Below, piece by piece: positions 16,270 to 25,993 of a DNA stretch of 64,000 nt. Origin of the DNA: Chryseobacterium sp. VAUSW3 (GTDB lineage Bacteria; Bacteroidota; Bacteroidia; Flavobacteriales; Weeksellaceae); the NCBI RefSeq assembly GCF_002205795.1, contig NZ_NIUY01000003.1:124001-188000 (forward strand), given 5' to 3'. The notes beneath the pieces are model-generated. The model was given only the letters and a program-made list of their open reading frames with translations, did not search any database and was not told the DNA's origin. The stretch's first letter is position 1. Every line of letters begins with the position of its first letter. Position numbers and translations under genes: made by a program.

Positions 16270-17292
16270 ATGCCAGATTTTCTTCACCCAGATCAAGAAA
16301 ATTTTTCCGACGAAGAATTGTTACAAGAAGAAAAAATCCGTCCCCAGAGTTTTCAGGATTTTGCCGGACAACGAAAAACATTGGACAATCTAGAAGTTTT
16401 CGTGGCGGCGGCCAAAAATCGAGGCGGCTCGCTGGATCATGTGCTTTTGCATGGTCCGCCGGGATTGGGAAAAACGACTTTGGCACATATTATTGCGAAT
16501 GAATTGGGAGTGGGCTGTAAAATAACTTCGGGGCCGGTTTTGGATAAACCCGGAAGTTTGGCCGGACTTTTAACCAATCTTGAAGAAAACGATGTCCTTT
16601 TCATTGATGAAATCCACCGATTGTCGCCGATTGTGGAAGAATATCTGTATTCCGCGATGGAAGATTTTAAAATCGATATCATGCTGGAGAGCGGTCCCAA
16701 TGCGCGTTCCGTACAAATTGGCTTAAATCCCTTTACCTTGGTTGGCGCAACCACTCGTTCCGGTATGCTCACCAAACCGATGTTGGCAAGATTCGGAATC
16801 CAATCGCGGTTGGAATACTACACCGTTGAACTTTTAGGAATGATCATCGAAAGAAGTGCGCGAGTTCTTGGCGTTCCGATTTATGAAGATGCTGCATTGG
16901 AAATAGCCCGAAGAAGCCGTGGAACACCGAGAATTGCAAACGCTCTGCTAAGAAGAGTTCGGGATTTTGCGGAAATAAAAGGCAATGGTGAAATCGAAAT
17001 TGAAATTACCAAATTCGCATTAAATTCATTAAATGTTGATGAATTCGGATTGGATGATATGGACAATAAAATTATGCGCGTGATGATCGAAAATTTCCGT
17101 GGAAAACCAGTGGGAATTTCCGCTTTGGCTACTTCGATTGGCGAAAATCCGGAGACCTTGGAGGAGGTTTATGAACCATTTCTCATTCAGGAAGGTTTCA
17201 TTATCAGAACGCCGAGAGGACGGGAAGTGACGGAGAAAGCCTATAAACATTTGAATATTTCCATACCGAAAAGACCGGATCAGCTTTTTTAA
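16270..17292 (+). CDS. ruvB: Holliday junction helicase subunit RuvB
   Basis: The hexameric AAA+ motor that drives branch migration with RuvA. The 340 residues contain the Walker A motif GPPGLGKTT (62-70), Walker [10 protein letters not shown], sensor and arginine-finger segment [18 protein letters not shown], and the winged-helix end [20 protein letters not shown] and RTPRGREVT. Length is normal. It is the first gene of a run with the PaiB-like gene 4 bp downstream. Confidence 0.97.
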   Translation: MPDFLHPDQENFSDEELLQEEKIRPQSFQDFAGQRKTLDNLEVFVAAAKNRGGSLDHVLLHGPPGLGKTTLAHIIANELGVGCKITSGPVLDKPGSLAGLLTNLEENDVLFIDEIHRLSPIVEEYLYSAMEDFKIDIMLESGPNARSVQIGLNPFTLVGATTRSGMLTKPMLARFGIQSRLEYYTVELLGMIIERSARVLGVPIYEDAALEIARRSRGTPRIANALLRRVRDFAEIKGNGEIEIEITKFALNSLNVDEFGLDDMDNKIMRVMIENFRGKPVGISALATSIGENPETLEEVYEPFLIQEGFIIRTPRGREVTEKAYKHLNISIPKRPDQLF

Positions 17293-17296
17293 CCGT

Positions 17297-17902
17297 ATGT
17301 ACATTCCTAAACTTTATAAAAGCGAAGACCAAGAACTGATGAAAAAAATCATTAGTGAAAACGGTTTTGCACTTTTAATTTCAGATAAAGAAAAATTAGC
17401 CGCGACGCATTCCATGTTTTTGGCGAATGAAAATGAAGGGAATTTTTATCTGGAAACTCATATTTCAAAAGCCAATTTTCAGGCAAAAGTTCTGAAAGAT
17501 GGCGACGAAGTTTTGTGCGATTTTCTTGGCGCGCATTCTTATATTTCGTCATCTTGGTATGATCACAAAAATGTTTCAACTTGGAATTACGAGGCGGTTC
17601 AGGTACGTGGAAAGGTGAAATTGATGAATGATGATGAACTTTATGAACATCTACGAAAGCTGACTTTTAAATATGAAAAAGACCAGAAATGCCCAATGCT
17701 GGTTGAAAATATGGAAGATGAATATGTGAAAAATGAAATGAAAGGCGCTTTCGGAATCCATATTTTTCCTACGGAAATATTCATTGTTAATAAATTAAGT
17801 CAGAACAGAAATGAAAGTGATTTCAGAAATATCATTAAAGAATTAGAGGAATCTTCGGACGGAAATTCGCAGCGTATTGCTGAGAAAATGAGAAACCTAT
17901 AA
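17297..17902 (+). CDS. PaiB-like FMN-binding protein
   Basis: A 201-residue split-barrel FMN-binding protein of the PaiB family (FMN-binding negative transcriptional regulators). Seen: MYIPKLYKSEDQELMKKII at the start, ATHSMFLANENEGNFYLETHISKANFQ in the barrel, CDFLGAHSYISSSWYD and VSTWNYEAVQVRGKVKL, all typical of the family. Whether it acts as a regulator or as an FMN enzyme is not settled for most members. It follows ruvB by 4 bp and is likely co-transcribed. Confidence 0.85.
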   Translation: MYIPKLYKSEDQELMKKIISENGFALLISDKEKLAATHSMFLANENEGNFYLETHISKANFQAKVLKDGDEVLCDFLGAHSYISSSWYDHKNVSTWNYEAVQVRGKVKLMNDDELYEHLRKLTFKYEKDQKCPMLVENMEDEYVKNEMKGAFGIHIFPTEIFIVNKLSQNRNESDFRNIIKELEESSDGNSQRIAEKMRNL

Positions 17903-18003
17903 CGAAGTTCTTTGTGTTAAAAATAAGCGAAAAGGAGAGCCGCCAAGTCCGTTGAAATAAAATAAATTGCTAAATTAGAAACGGAAAATCAAAAACAAAA
18001 TAT

Positions 18004-18870
18004 ATGAAGCTATATCCAATACAATGTGGGAAATTTAAATTAGACGGCGGCGCTATGTTTGGAGTCGTTCCGAAAACCCTGTGGGAAAAGACCAATCCGG
18101 CCGACGAAAGAAATTTAATAGAACTAGGAACCCGCTCCCTTTTAGTGGAGGACGGTAAAAAACTCATTCTCATCGACTGCGGCCTCGGCAATAAGCAGGA
18201 CGAAAAATTCTTCGGACATTATTCACTTTGGGGCGATGATTCTCTGGATAAAAACCTGCAGAAATACGGTTTCGTGCGCGATGATATTACCGATGTTTTT
18301 CTTACGCATCTTCATTTTGACCATTGCGGGGGCGCGATAGAGTGGAATGATGATAAAACCGGCTATCGTCCTGCTTTCAAAAATGCACATTTCTGGACCA
18401 ACGAAAATCACTGGCAGTGGGCTACAGAACCCAATCCGCGCGAGAAAGCAAGTTTCTTAAAAGAAAATATTTTGCCAATGCAGGAAAGCGGACAACTCAA
18501 TTTTCTGCCTACACCGAATAGCGGGAATTACGGTTTCGCACCAGATCTGAAAATGGATGTGATTTTTGTAGACGGACACACCGAAAAACAGATGCTTCCC
18601 GTGATTCAGTATCAGGAAAAAACGATTGTTTTCGCGGCAGATCTTATCCCTACCGTTGGTCATATCCCCCAGGTTTATGTCATGGGTTACGATACGCGAC
18701 CGCTGCTGACGATGGAAGAAAAAGCAAAATTCCTGAAACAGTGTGTTGATAATGAATATCTGTTGTTTTTCGAACACGATGCCCACAACGAACTAGCCAG
18801 CCTGAAGATGACTGAAAAAGGTGTTCGTCTGGATGAAACTTTCTCCATGAACGAAGTTTTTGGCTATTAA
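18004..18870 (+). CDS. MBL-fold metallo-hydrolase
   Basis: A 288-residue metallo-beta-lactamase-fold hydrolase without a signal peptide, so cytoplasmic. The two-metal motif HxHxDH is at 102-107 (THLHFDHCGG), and later ligands are visible in VDGHTEKQMLP and VFAADLIPTVGHIP. Substrate unknown; it resembles the quorum-lactonase-like and glyoxalase-II-like branches, but neither can be claimed. coaE begins 12 bp downstream. Confidence 0.85.
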   Translation: MKLYPIQCGKFKLDGGAMFGVVPKTLWEKTNPADERNLIELGTRSLLVEDGKKLILIDCGLGNKQDEKFFGHYSLWGDDSLDKNLQKYGFVRDDITDVFLTHLHFDHCGGAIEWNDDKTGYRPAFKNAHFWTNENHWQWATEPNPREKASFLKENILPMQESGQLNFLPTPNSGNYGFAPDLKMDVIFVDGHTEKQMLPVIQYQEKTIVFAADLIPTVGHIPQVYVMGYDTRPLLTMEEKAKFLKQCVDNEYLLFFEHDAHNELASLKMTEKGVRLDETFSMNEVFGY

Positions 18871-18882
18871 CCTGAAAACAGC

Positions 18883-19503
18883 ATGGAAGAAGAATATTTT
18901 AATCACAACAAAAAAATTATCGGTCTCACCGGCGGAATCGGTTCGGGCAAAACTACAGTTGCCGAATTTATTGAGGAACTGGGATTTCCGGTGTATTATT
19001 CGGATGTGAGGGCTAAAGAAATCGTGAATGATAACGAAAATCTGAAAAATGACATCAGCAAACTTCTGGGCGAAAATGCTTACGATGAATCGGGCAGATA
19101 TAACAGGAAATATGTGGCAGATCTCGTTTTCAATAATGAAGAACTGCTAAAGCAGCTGAACGGACTAATTCATCCTGCCGTGAGGCTGGATTTCGAAAAC
19201 TGGGTTGCCAGTCAAAGCGCTGAATTTCTCTTTAAAGAAACCGCTCTTTTATTTGAACTGAAGCTTCATGAAAGCTGCTATAAATCTCTTCTTGTTACGG
19301 CAGATGATAATATCAGAATCAAACGTGTAATGGACCGCGACGACAAAACTTACCGCGAAGTTGAAGCGGTGATGGATAAACAGATGCCCGAAAAAGATAA
19401 AGTGAAAAAAGCAGATTTTGTCATCTACAACAACAGCAATATTGAAGACCTCAAGGCTGAAACCGAAAAAACAGTCATGAAATTAACCGATTTGGTTGAT
19501 TAA
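18883..19503 (+). CDS. coaE: Dephospho-CoA kinase
   Basis: Catalyses the last step of coenzyme A synthesis, phosphorylating the 3'-hydroxyl of dephospho-CoA. The 206 residues have the P-loop GLTGGIGSGKTT (14-25), the motif YYSDVRAKEIV, IHPAVRLDFENWV, and the substrate-lid motif DDNIRIKRVMDRD. The other end of the window holds coaD, the preceding enzyme of the pathway, but the two genes are 44 kb apart. Confidence 0.95.
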   Translation: MEEEYFNHNKKIIGLTGGIGSGKTTVAEFIEELGFPVYYSDVRAKEIVNDNENLKNDISKLLGENAYDESGRYNRKYVADLVFNNEELLKQLNGLIHPAVRLDFENWVASQSAEFLFKETALLFELKLHESCYKSLLVTADDNIRIKRVMDRDDKTYREVEAVMDKQMPEKDKVKKADFVIYNNSNIEDLKAETEKTVMKLTDLVD

Positions 19504-19520
19504 TAATTTACTTAGAAAAA

Positions 19521-19552
19521 AAAAGCCTGAATTCATCGGATTCAGGCTTTTT
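19521..19552. terminator. Bidirectional intrinsic terminator
   Basis: AAGCCTGAAT and ATTCAGGCTT form a perfect 10-bp stem with a 7-nt loop, flanked by A and T runs. It separates coaE (+) from the large surface-protein gene (-). Confidence 0.9.
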
Positions 19553-19571
19553 GATTATAGTGGGAGAGCAG

Positions 19572-22500
19572 TTATTCTCTGTTTTTTACAAGAACCCAAC
19601 CGCTATATTCGGTAACCGCAGTGAATCCCGGTTCTTTCCAGCTCATTACGTACCAGAAAGTTCCTGTGCCTACACCTTTTCCGACGATTCGTCCGTCCCA
19701 AGTAAATCGGTTGTTTTGATCACCAGTAAACACCAGCTTTCCGTAACGGTCGAAAATCTGTAGGAACGGCTCTTCTTTCTGGAGAAGTGCCGAATAATTC
19801 AGCACATCATTAATTCCGTCTCCATTCGGTGTAATGGCATTGTAAAGCTCAATTACGTTAATGGTTGCGGTAACCGGTGAACAGTTATCAGCAGAAATTA
19901 CGGAAATGATATGGTCGCCGCCTCTTACATTCGTAAATATATTTGATGATTGGTAGGTTCCACCGTCAATGGCATATTGATAAGGCGGGTTACCCCCTGT
20001 GACGGTTACGGTTACTGTACTTCCCTGGATTTGTACGCTTGTGATTTCCGGAAGTGAAACCGCGGTTACCGAAACTGTTTGCCTGTACGTGCAGCCATTA
20101 TGCGTAAGATCTACCCAATAATTACCCACCGGTACTGTTACCGATGATGTGGTAGCTCCATTGCTCCAGAGGTAGGCGTCGAATCCAGGACCGGCATCCA
20201 ATACCGTCGTAGTTCCCGGACAGATTTCCTTATCTGCTAGTTCTGTAGATTTCTTTGGAATCTGAACATTTACCGTCAATTGCCCAATCACATCACAGAA
20301 ATTATTTTTATGGAATCTCAGATAATAAGTTGCAGTACCGGAAATACTTACCTGATTCGAAATTCCATTTACGTTATTTTGTGCATCAGCTAAAGTCAAA
20401 TAATAAGAGGCTGTTACTCCCGAATCTGCGGTGAACTCCTTAAGATAATTCGCCAAATTAACTGATTTAACAGCGTCGGAATCATCATCGCACACTTTTA
20501 CCGCAGCACTCGCGTGCAGAAGCGGCAAAGAATTTCCGACTTTGAAATCAATCTGTTTTACTTCAGCGGGACAAACTGTTGAATAGGCTCTTACAAATAC
20601 TGTGGCGTCTGCAGAATAAGTCCAGTCATTAGGCAAAAGTGTCCTAAAGTCTGAGAAAAGTGAGTATTCCACGGTAAAGAGCGCAGCGTTCTGTATAATC
20701 AATGGGGTTATGGTAGCGAATTTCACATTAATGATACCGTCAAAATTATCATCACAGTTCACTGCATTGTAAGCTGTGATATTCCATTGAGGTTTAGGCG
20801 AATCAGTGACCGTAATGGTTTTCGTGAAAACACAGCCTGAAGCATTTGTAAATGATACCGTGTAAACTCCTGCAGTTAAGACAGCAGTCTGTGTGGTAGA
20901 AACTGTCGTTGTTCCTTTTCTCCAGAGCCAGGCGGTATAGCTTGATTCTGCATTAAGGGTGATCGAACTTCCCTGACAAACCGTATAGGAATCCAGCAAT
21001 GCAGTGGGTGTCGCAGCTTTCAGTTCCAGATTTAAAGTCCCGATCACATCGCAGAACCCTGCTTTACTGAATCGATAATAAAAAGTTTTGTTTCCGGTAA
21101 GTGCCTGTGCAGCACTTATTGTCGGAGTGTTTGCTTCAGCGTTTGCCAGCGTTGCGAAATATCTTACGGTTGCCGCAGCATCTGTGGTGAAAAGGTTTCT
21201 GTAGGTTGCCAGGTTGATGTTTTCCGTGCCGTTCACGTCACTGTCGCACACTGTTACTGTGGTGGCAGGAGTAAGGAGCGGAAGTGTATTCCCGATTTTT
21301 AAATCAATCTGCTTTACTTCAGCGGGACAAACCGTTGAATACGCTCTTACAAATACTGTGGTGTCTGCAGCATAAGTCCAGTCATTAGGCAAAAGTGTTC
21401 TAAAGTCTGAGAAAAGTGAATATTCCACGGTAAAGAGCGCGGAGTTCTGTACGATCAGCGGGGTAATGTTGGAGAATCTCACATTAATGATGCCGTCGAA
21501 ATTATCATCACAGTTTGTGGCGTTATAAGCTGTGATATTCCATTGAGGTTTTGGAGAATCGACAACCGTTACAGTCTGTCTGTACACACATCCGGACGCA
21601 TTGGTAAGATCTACCCAATACGTACCAGCACCTGCGTTTATCGTCGTAGTAGTAGCACCCGTACTCCAGGAAATGGCGGTATATCCGGTTCCGACATTTA
21701 AAGTAGTTGTTGCTCCCTGACATACATTTACCGTTGCCGGAAGTGTTGTGGAAGGTGTTCCCGCAGAAAGTTTCAGATTCAGTGTTCCAATGTTTGCACA
21801 TGAACTGGGCACCGTAATACGGTAAAAAAAACTGCGGTCAGCGGTAATGGTCTGGTTGGCCGTAACAGGATTCTGATTGTTCTGTGCATCAGCAATGGTG
21901 TTGAAGTAAGTTACTGCGGTTCCGCCAGCTCCAGTAAAGAAACTGAGGTAGTCCGCAAGATTCACCGCTTCCGAATTGTCCAGATTAAGATCGCAGACGT
22001 CTTTGGTTACCGATGAGGTGATCAATGTACTTTTGGCACCGGTCTTTAACTGAATTTCTTTAGTTACAGACGGGCATCCGTTGGGCGCATCAACTTTAAT
22101 CCAGATCGAAGTATCTCCTGTAAAGCTGTAAACCCCGGTAATGTTGTTGCTTAAGCCGGCATCCGAATAGTATTTTACCACAAAGTTGGAAGCCTGAACC
22201 AAAACAACAGGTGTAATGGTAGCCAGGTCTACTTTATAAATTCCGTCAATCTTTCCGTCAACATCTTCGTCGCAGTGGAGTTTGGTGTAGAGATTTTCCT
22301 TTACCTCGGGGGCCAGTTTTGCGCGAAGATCAATTTTTGCCACGGCAACGCAGCCAATACTGTTTTTAATGCGGACATATACTGAGGTATTCGCTGAGGG
22401 ATAAGCAGTGAAATTAAGAATGCGGTCACCTGCGATGTCATTTTCAGCACCGTTCTGGGTGGTAAAATAAGTCTTGGTAATATCAGTGTCAGGAGAAACC

Positions 22501-24461
22501 GGCGCCAGGGATAGATTATAGGTAGCGATGCCGTTGATTGAGCATTCTTCAAGAATCCTGTCGTATTTCTCGATCATTTTAATGGTGATCTGTACCGTTT
22601 CGCAGTCCGGAATAGGTCCGATTCCACAGAAGGAAAATTTAAAGGTATCAATTCCGCTTACGCCCGGATTGGCAGTATAAATCACTTTTCCGTCAGCTGC
22701 AATCGTTAGGGTACCTTTTGTTGGTGGCGTAACGATTTGAACAGTTGAAGGATTCACAGCCTGGCTGCTAAGCGCAAAAGCAGGCGTAATAATCTCATTT
22801 CCGCAGCTGTTGTAATCGTAGTTGGTAAAGGTGGTACAGTTATAGAATTTAAAATCCTGAGTCTGAATTTCCGCACACGATCCCTGTTTTACTTTTACCG
22901 CGTAAATTCCGGCCTGCGGTGGAATGTATGTAAAAGTATTGTTGGTTCCTGGTGCCGGACTGTACGTTCCGTCGGGATTTTTAATCAGCCATTCGTAAGA
23001 ATCGAAACCTTCAGTCACCTCAAGTTTTACTCCCGGCAAACAGTCGCCTTCGGTTTTGGTAATCGCCGGAATAAAAGAGAATCCAGCGAAATATCCGCCG
23101 TAACCTACGGCATCGTTTCCCGCGGAAATTCCGGCAGTAACAGCTTTTGAAGAAAAAACTGCGATATTGCCATAAACACCCGGAATAGAATAGGTTACCC
23201 AATTTGCATTACCTACGACGTTAAAGGGGCCGTTCAGCGCGCTGAGTACTATAGATGTGCCATTCCGCTTAACGTCCACTGTTGCACCTCTTTCGGTGAT
23301 AATATTAAGTTTAGTAGGTACAGTGGCACTATAGGAAACTCCGTTGGAAGAATATTCGTTCTCATCAATTCTGCCAATCTCATCAATTTTTTTTGGTAAA
23401 TAACAGCTTAAAGGCGGGATATAATTGAATCCACCCGTCGCAACCATAGAACTGCCGCTATCGCCAGCCAGTAACTGGTAAACATATATGTTCTTGGTGG
23501 ATTTAATGTGCATGTTATAATGGTTAAATCCTTGGTTAATGTATGCGCTGTTGTCGGTGGTATAGAACTGCCCGGTATTAAGAGTGGCAACGGGAGTGAC
23601 TGAGCCGTTAACGTAGATTTGAGTGTTATCTTCGGTAGCCACAATAATGGCTTTCTCCATATTTGAAACGGTTGTCCCATTTCCCTTCATCAAAACGAAT
23701 TCCTGACCAAGTTTCTCTACAGGAACTCCCTGATCCATCAGAATGTCTGAAGAAGTCGAATGACTCCCCGCATACTGCCCGTTAAAGTTACCGTTTGTTA
23801 TGGAGACCGGTTTATTGGCGACAATTTTTGCACCGATAAATCCAGTATAATTCTGGAAGTTATTTCCCCTTCCATCAATAATATAAGATTGTCCCTTATT
23901 TAGTATGAAATTAATCTGACTACGCGGAACATTATCCGAAAATCCAACATTGGGATTAAATTCGGTAACGGTTACCGTGGTATTGTCTTCGGTAGCCATC
24001 ACACTCGTCATAAAATTCAGAATGCTGTTGTTTACGGTAATTGGTGCCATTACTGCGCGGAATTCCGTTCCTATCCCCGCGGTTCCTTTTGAGGTTAAAA
24101 TTTCACCATGGTTCATAATAGAAAATCTTAGACTTGCAAAGAAAGGTTTGTCTCCTTTAAGATAGATTCCCTTAGTGACCGGCCTGAAAAGATCGCTCTG
24201 GAAAGTGGTTATAATCATGCTTCTCGTTACATTGAATTTTGCAGGATTATTTTTGCTTATCATAACGGAACCGATAACAACATTATTATTGTAAACATCA
24301 ACCTTAAATGGAGTAGTTTCATTGGTTGACATATATATCGATTGGAATTGCGATCCGTTACCAACACGGTCCACCATTGGCGCAAACCAGTGTTCGCGGT
24401 CGAGCTGTGCTGAGGTAGCTATGGATATGAAGGCAAGGAGAAGGAGTAGAAGTTTTTTCAT
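19572..24461 (-). CDS. Large T9SS type B surface protein with IgGFc-binding-like domain
   Basis: A 1629-residue exported protein. It has a signal peptide (about 1-18, ending ATSAQ), an N-terminal beta-rich IgGFc-binding-like domain (about 20-460, with SSDILMDQGVPVEKLGQEFVLMKG), a string of Ig-like or cell-surface repeats, and a C-terminal type B sorting domain (NAITPNGDGINDVLNY and ending YSGWVLVKN), as in gliding-motility-associated proteins. Two internal blocks of about 90 residues are nearly identical (see repeat entries). Many IDLKxG and CDxDxxG segments recur about every 120 residues. A surface adhesin is likely; the ligand cannot be told. Confidence 0.9.
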   Translation of the reverse strand: MKKLLLLLLAFISIATSAQLDREHWFAPMVDRVGNGSQFQSIYMSTNETTPFKVDVYNNNVVIGSVMISKNNPAKFNVTRSMIITTFQSDLFRPVTKGIYLKGDKPFFASLRFSIMNHGEILTSKGTAGIGTEFRAVMAPITVNNSILNFMTSVMATEDNTTVTVTEFNPNVGFSDNVPRSQINFILNKGQSYIIDGRGNNFQNYTGFIGAKIVANKPVSITNGNFNGQYAGSHSTSSDILMDQGVPVEKLGQEFVLMKGNGTTVSNMEKAIIVATEDNTQIYVNGSVTPVATLNTGQFYTTDNSAYINQGFNHYNMHIKSTKNIYVYQLLAGDSGSSMVATGGFNYIPPLSCYLPKKIDEIGRIDENEYSSNGVSYSATVPTKLNIITERGATVDVKRNGTSIVLSALNGPFNVVGNANWVTYSIPGVYGNIAVFSSKAVTAGISAGNDAVGYGGYFAGFSFIPAITKTEGDCLPGVKLEVTEGFDSYEWLIKNPDGTYSPAPGTNNTFTYIPPQAGIYAVKVKQGSCAEIQTQDFKFYNCTTFTNYDYNSCGNEIITPAFALSSQAVNPSTVQIVTPPTKGTLTIAADGKVIYTANPGVSGIDTFKFSFCGIGPIPDCETVQITIKMIEKYDRILEECSINGIATYNLSLAPVSPDTDITKTYFTTQNGAENDIAGDRILNFTAYPSANTSVYVRIKNSIGCVAVAKIDLRAKLAPEVKENLYTKLHCDEDVDGKIDGIYKVDLATITPVVLVQASNFVVKYYSDAGLSNNITGVYSFTGDTSIWIKVDAPNGCPSVTKEIQLKTGAKSTLITSSVTKDVCDLNLDNSEAVNLADYLSFFTGAGGTAVTYFNTIADAQNNQNPVTANQTITADRSFFYRITVPSSCANIGTLNLKLSAGTPSTTLPATVNVCQGATTTLNVGTGYTAISWSTGATTTTINAGAGTYWVDLTNASGCVYRQTVTVVDSPKPQWNITAYNATNCDDNFDGIINVRFSNITPLIVQNSALFTVEYSLFSDFRTLLPNDWTYAADTTVFVRAYSTVCPAEVKQIDLKIGNTLPLLTPATTVTVCDSDVNGTENINLATYRNLFTTDAAATVRYFATLANAEANTPTISAAQALTGNKTFYYRFSKAGFCDVIGTLNLELKAATPTALLDSYTVCQGSSITLNAESSYTAWLWRKGTTTVSTTQTAVLTAGVYTVSFTNASGCVFTKTITVTDSPKPQWNITAYNAVNCDDNFDGIINVKFATITPLIIQNAALFTVEYSLFSDFRTLLPNDWTYSADATVFVRAYSTVCPAEVKQIDFKVGNSLPLLHASAAVKVCDDDSDAVKSVNLANYLKEFTADSGVTASYYLTLADAQNNVNGISNQVSISGTATYYLRFHKNNFCDVIGQLTVNVQIPKKSTELADKEICPGTTTVLDAGPGFDAYLWSNGATTSSVTVPVGNYWVDLTHNGCTYRQTVSVTAVSLPEITSVQIQGSTVTVTVTGGNPPYQYAIDGGTYQSSNIFTNVRGGDHIISVISADNCSPVTATINVIELYNAITPNGDGINDVLNYSALLQKEEPFLQIFDRYGKLVFTGDQNNRFTWDGRIVGKGVGTGTFWYVMSWKEPGFTAVTEYSGWVLVKNRE
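20541..20812 (-). repeat. Internal repeat copy 1 in surface-protein gene
   Basis: About 270 bp, repeated with high identity 756 bp further on (21297-21568). It encodes the block with SPKPQWNITAYNAVNCDDNF, FTVEYSLFSDFRTLLPNDW and FVRAYSTVCPAEVKQIDFK. The spacing of exactly 252 codons keeps frame. Confidence 0.8.
21297..21568 (-). repeat. Internal repeat copy 2 in surface-protein gene
   Basis: The second copy of the block at 20541-20812, encoding SPKPQWNITAYNATNCDDNF and the same Phe-Arg-rich centre. Near-identity at DNA level points to a recent duplication or gene conversion. Confidence 0.8.
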
Positions 24462-24482
24462 GGCAAAATATAGAGTTCTTTA

Positions 24483-24540
24483 CAAATGTAATATTTTATT
24501 AATAATTTCTGAAATATAGTTAATAAATGTTAACTATATT
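24483..24540 (-). promoter_or_regulatory. Palindrome and -7 box of surface-protein gene
   Basis: A perfect inverted repeat, AATATAGTTAA / TTAACTATATT with a 6-nt spacer, lies at 24513-24540. On the minus strand it is followed after exactly 22 bp by TACATTTG (24483-24490), a TAnnTTTG -7 box, and then the gene start 21 bp further on. This is the layout of an activator site. Confidence 0.5.
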
Positions 24541-24640
24541 TACGTAAAATGCACCTCAAGCTTGCTGAAGCTAAAATTTTTCTTAATTTTTTTCTAACCC
24601 ATATTAGCTGAACTTGACCTTAACTCATCACAATTTCAAT

Positions 24641-24648
24641 TAAATTTG
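24641..24648 (+). promoter_or_regulatory. -7 promoter box of phosphodiesterase gene
   Basis: TAAATTTG matches TAnnTTTG, 16 bp before the start at 24665. Confidence 0.4.
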
Positions 24649-24664
24649 CACGATAAATTAAGTT

Positions 24665-25930
24665 ATGAAACGATTATTTTTAGTATTGTTTATCGTACTG
24701 TCTGTTTTAGGGTTTTCTCAAACCGATACTGCGCAAGTCGTGGTTCCGAACCGAAAAAATACAGACGCTTCTCTTACAAAACCTTATGTGATTTTAATTT
24801 CTGCGGATGGTTTCAGATATGATTATGCAAAAAAATACCATGCGAAAAACATACTGAAACTTGCCGAAAAAGGTGTTTCCGCAAAAGCGATGATTCCTTC
24901 TTATCCTTCGATTACGGGGCCGAATCATTATACGATGATCACCGGACTTTTCCCTTCGCATACCGGTTTTGTTGATAATTATTTCTATGATAAAAAAAGG
25001 AATGATCTTTTCGGAATGAGCATGCAGTCAAAGATTTCCGACGGTTCCTGGCTTGGCGGAATTCCACTTTGGAGTCTCGCCGAGAAGCAGGGAACACTTG
25101 CTGCTTCGTTGTTTTGGGTAGCTTCCAACAGTGATGCGGGAGGAACTCGGCCAACCTATTATTACCAATATCATGAAAAATTTACGGCAGATGAAAAAAT
25201 CAATATTGTCCTCAACTGGCTGAAACTTCCGGAAGATAAGAGGCCACATCTGATCACTTTTTATTTCCCTGAAGTGGATAAAAAAGGACATCTTTATGGT
25301 ACAGAATCTCCCGAATTGCGCCAAGCAGTTGAGTTTGTAGATGATGCTGTAGGGAAATTAATTCAGAAAGTAAATGAATTGCAGCTTCCGAATGTAAATT
25401 TCATTTTTGTATCGGACCACGGGATGATTGATGTCGATTTGGAAAATCCCCTGGAAATTCCTGAACTACTTTTGAATAAGAACCGTTTCACCTATTTCAA
25501 TGCTCAAACTTTACTTCGTGTTATGGTGAAAAATGAAGCTGAAGTAAAGCAAGTTTATCGTGAATTAAAGAAAAATAAAACCAGAGATTACCAAGTCTAT
25601 CTTACCGATAAATTTCCTAAAAAATTGCATTATCGTACTTCTGATGACCGTTTCGGAAGGATTGGGCAGATTCTTTTAGTTCCTAATGCTCCGAAGGTTT
25701 TCTTGGAATCCGGATCTAAAAAAACACCTGGAAAGCATGGTTACAATCCATTTAAAGTTCCGGAAATGAGGGCGACTTTCGCTGCATTCGGTCCGGCTTT
25801 TAAAGAAGGAAAAAAAATCGGAAAGTTTCGGAATGTGAATCTTTATCCGATGGTTGCTGAAATTTTAGGATTAAAAGTTTCCCAAACTATTGACGGTTCA
25901 CCGAAAACGGCAAAAAAGGTTTTGAAATAG
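24665..25930 (+). CDS. Exported nucleotide pyrophosphatase/phosphodiesterase (NPP type)
   Basis: A 421-residue alkaline-phosphatase-superfamily enzyme with a signal peptide (cut near GFSQ, residue 19). Seen: the metal-binding ISADGFRYDY (Asp48), the nucleophile region YPSITGPNHYTMITGLFPSHTG (in part; Thr84), FPEVDKKGHLYG and VSDHGMIDVD. The set of metal ligands matches the ecto-nucleotide pyrophosphatase branch, which hydrolyses phosphodiester or pyrophosphate bonds of nucleotides outside the cytoplasm. Single gene, with its own promoter and terminator. Confidence 0.88.
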   Translation: MKRLFLVLFIVLSVLGFSQTDTAQVVVPNRKNTDASLTKPYVILISADGFRYDYAKKYHAKNILKLAEKGVSAKAMIPSYPSITGPNHYTMITGLFPSHTGFVDNYFYDKKRNDLFGMSMQSKISDGSWLGGIPLWSLAEKQGTLAASLFWVASNSDAGGTRPTYYYQYHEKFTADEKINIVLNWLKLPEDKRPHLITFYFPEVDKKGHLYGTESPELRQAVEFVDDAVGKLIQKVNELQLPNVNFIFVSDHGMIDVDLENPLEIPELLLNKNRFTYFNAQTLLRVMVKNEAEVKQVYRELKKNKTRDYQVYLTDKFPKKLHYRTSDDRFGRIGQILLVPNAPKVFLESGSKKTPGKHGYNPFKVPEMRATFAAFGPAFKEGKKIGKFRNVNLYPMVAEILGLKVSQTIDGSPKTAKKVLK

Positions 25931-25940
25931 ACTTTATATA

Positions 25941-25983
25941 AAAATATCCGGCTGAGCAATCAACCGGATATTTCATTTTTTTT
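25941..25983. terminator. Bidirectional intrinsic terminator
   Basis: AAATATCCGG and CCGGATATTT pair around a 12-nt loop that can pair further; an A run precedes and a T run follows. It lies between convergent genes (phosphodiesterase and alcohol dehydrogenase). Confidence 0.75.
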
Positions 25984-25993
25984 AGCTAAAAAA

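Noticed and set aside
23957-23975. GGTAACGGTTACC in the surface-protein gene, similar to the sulfur-island palindrome
   Set aside because: It has a 1-bp centre in place of 4 bp, lies inside a coding region and has no -7 box at 22 bp.
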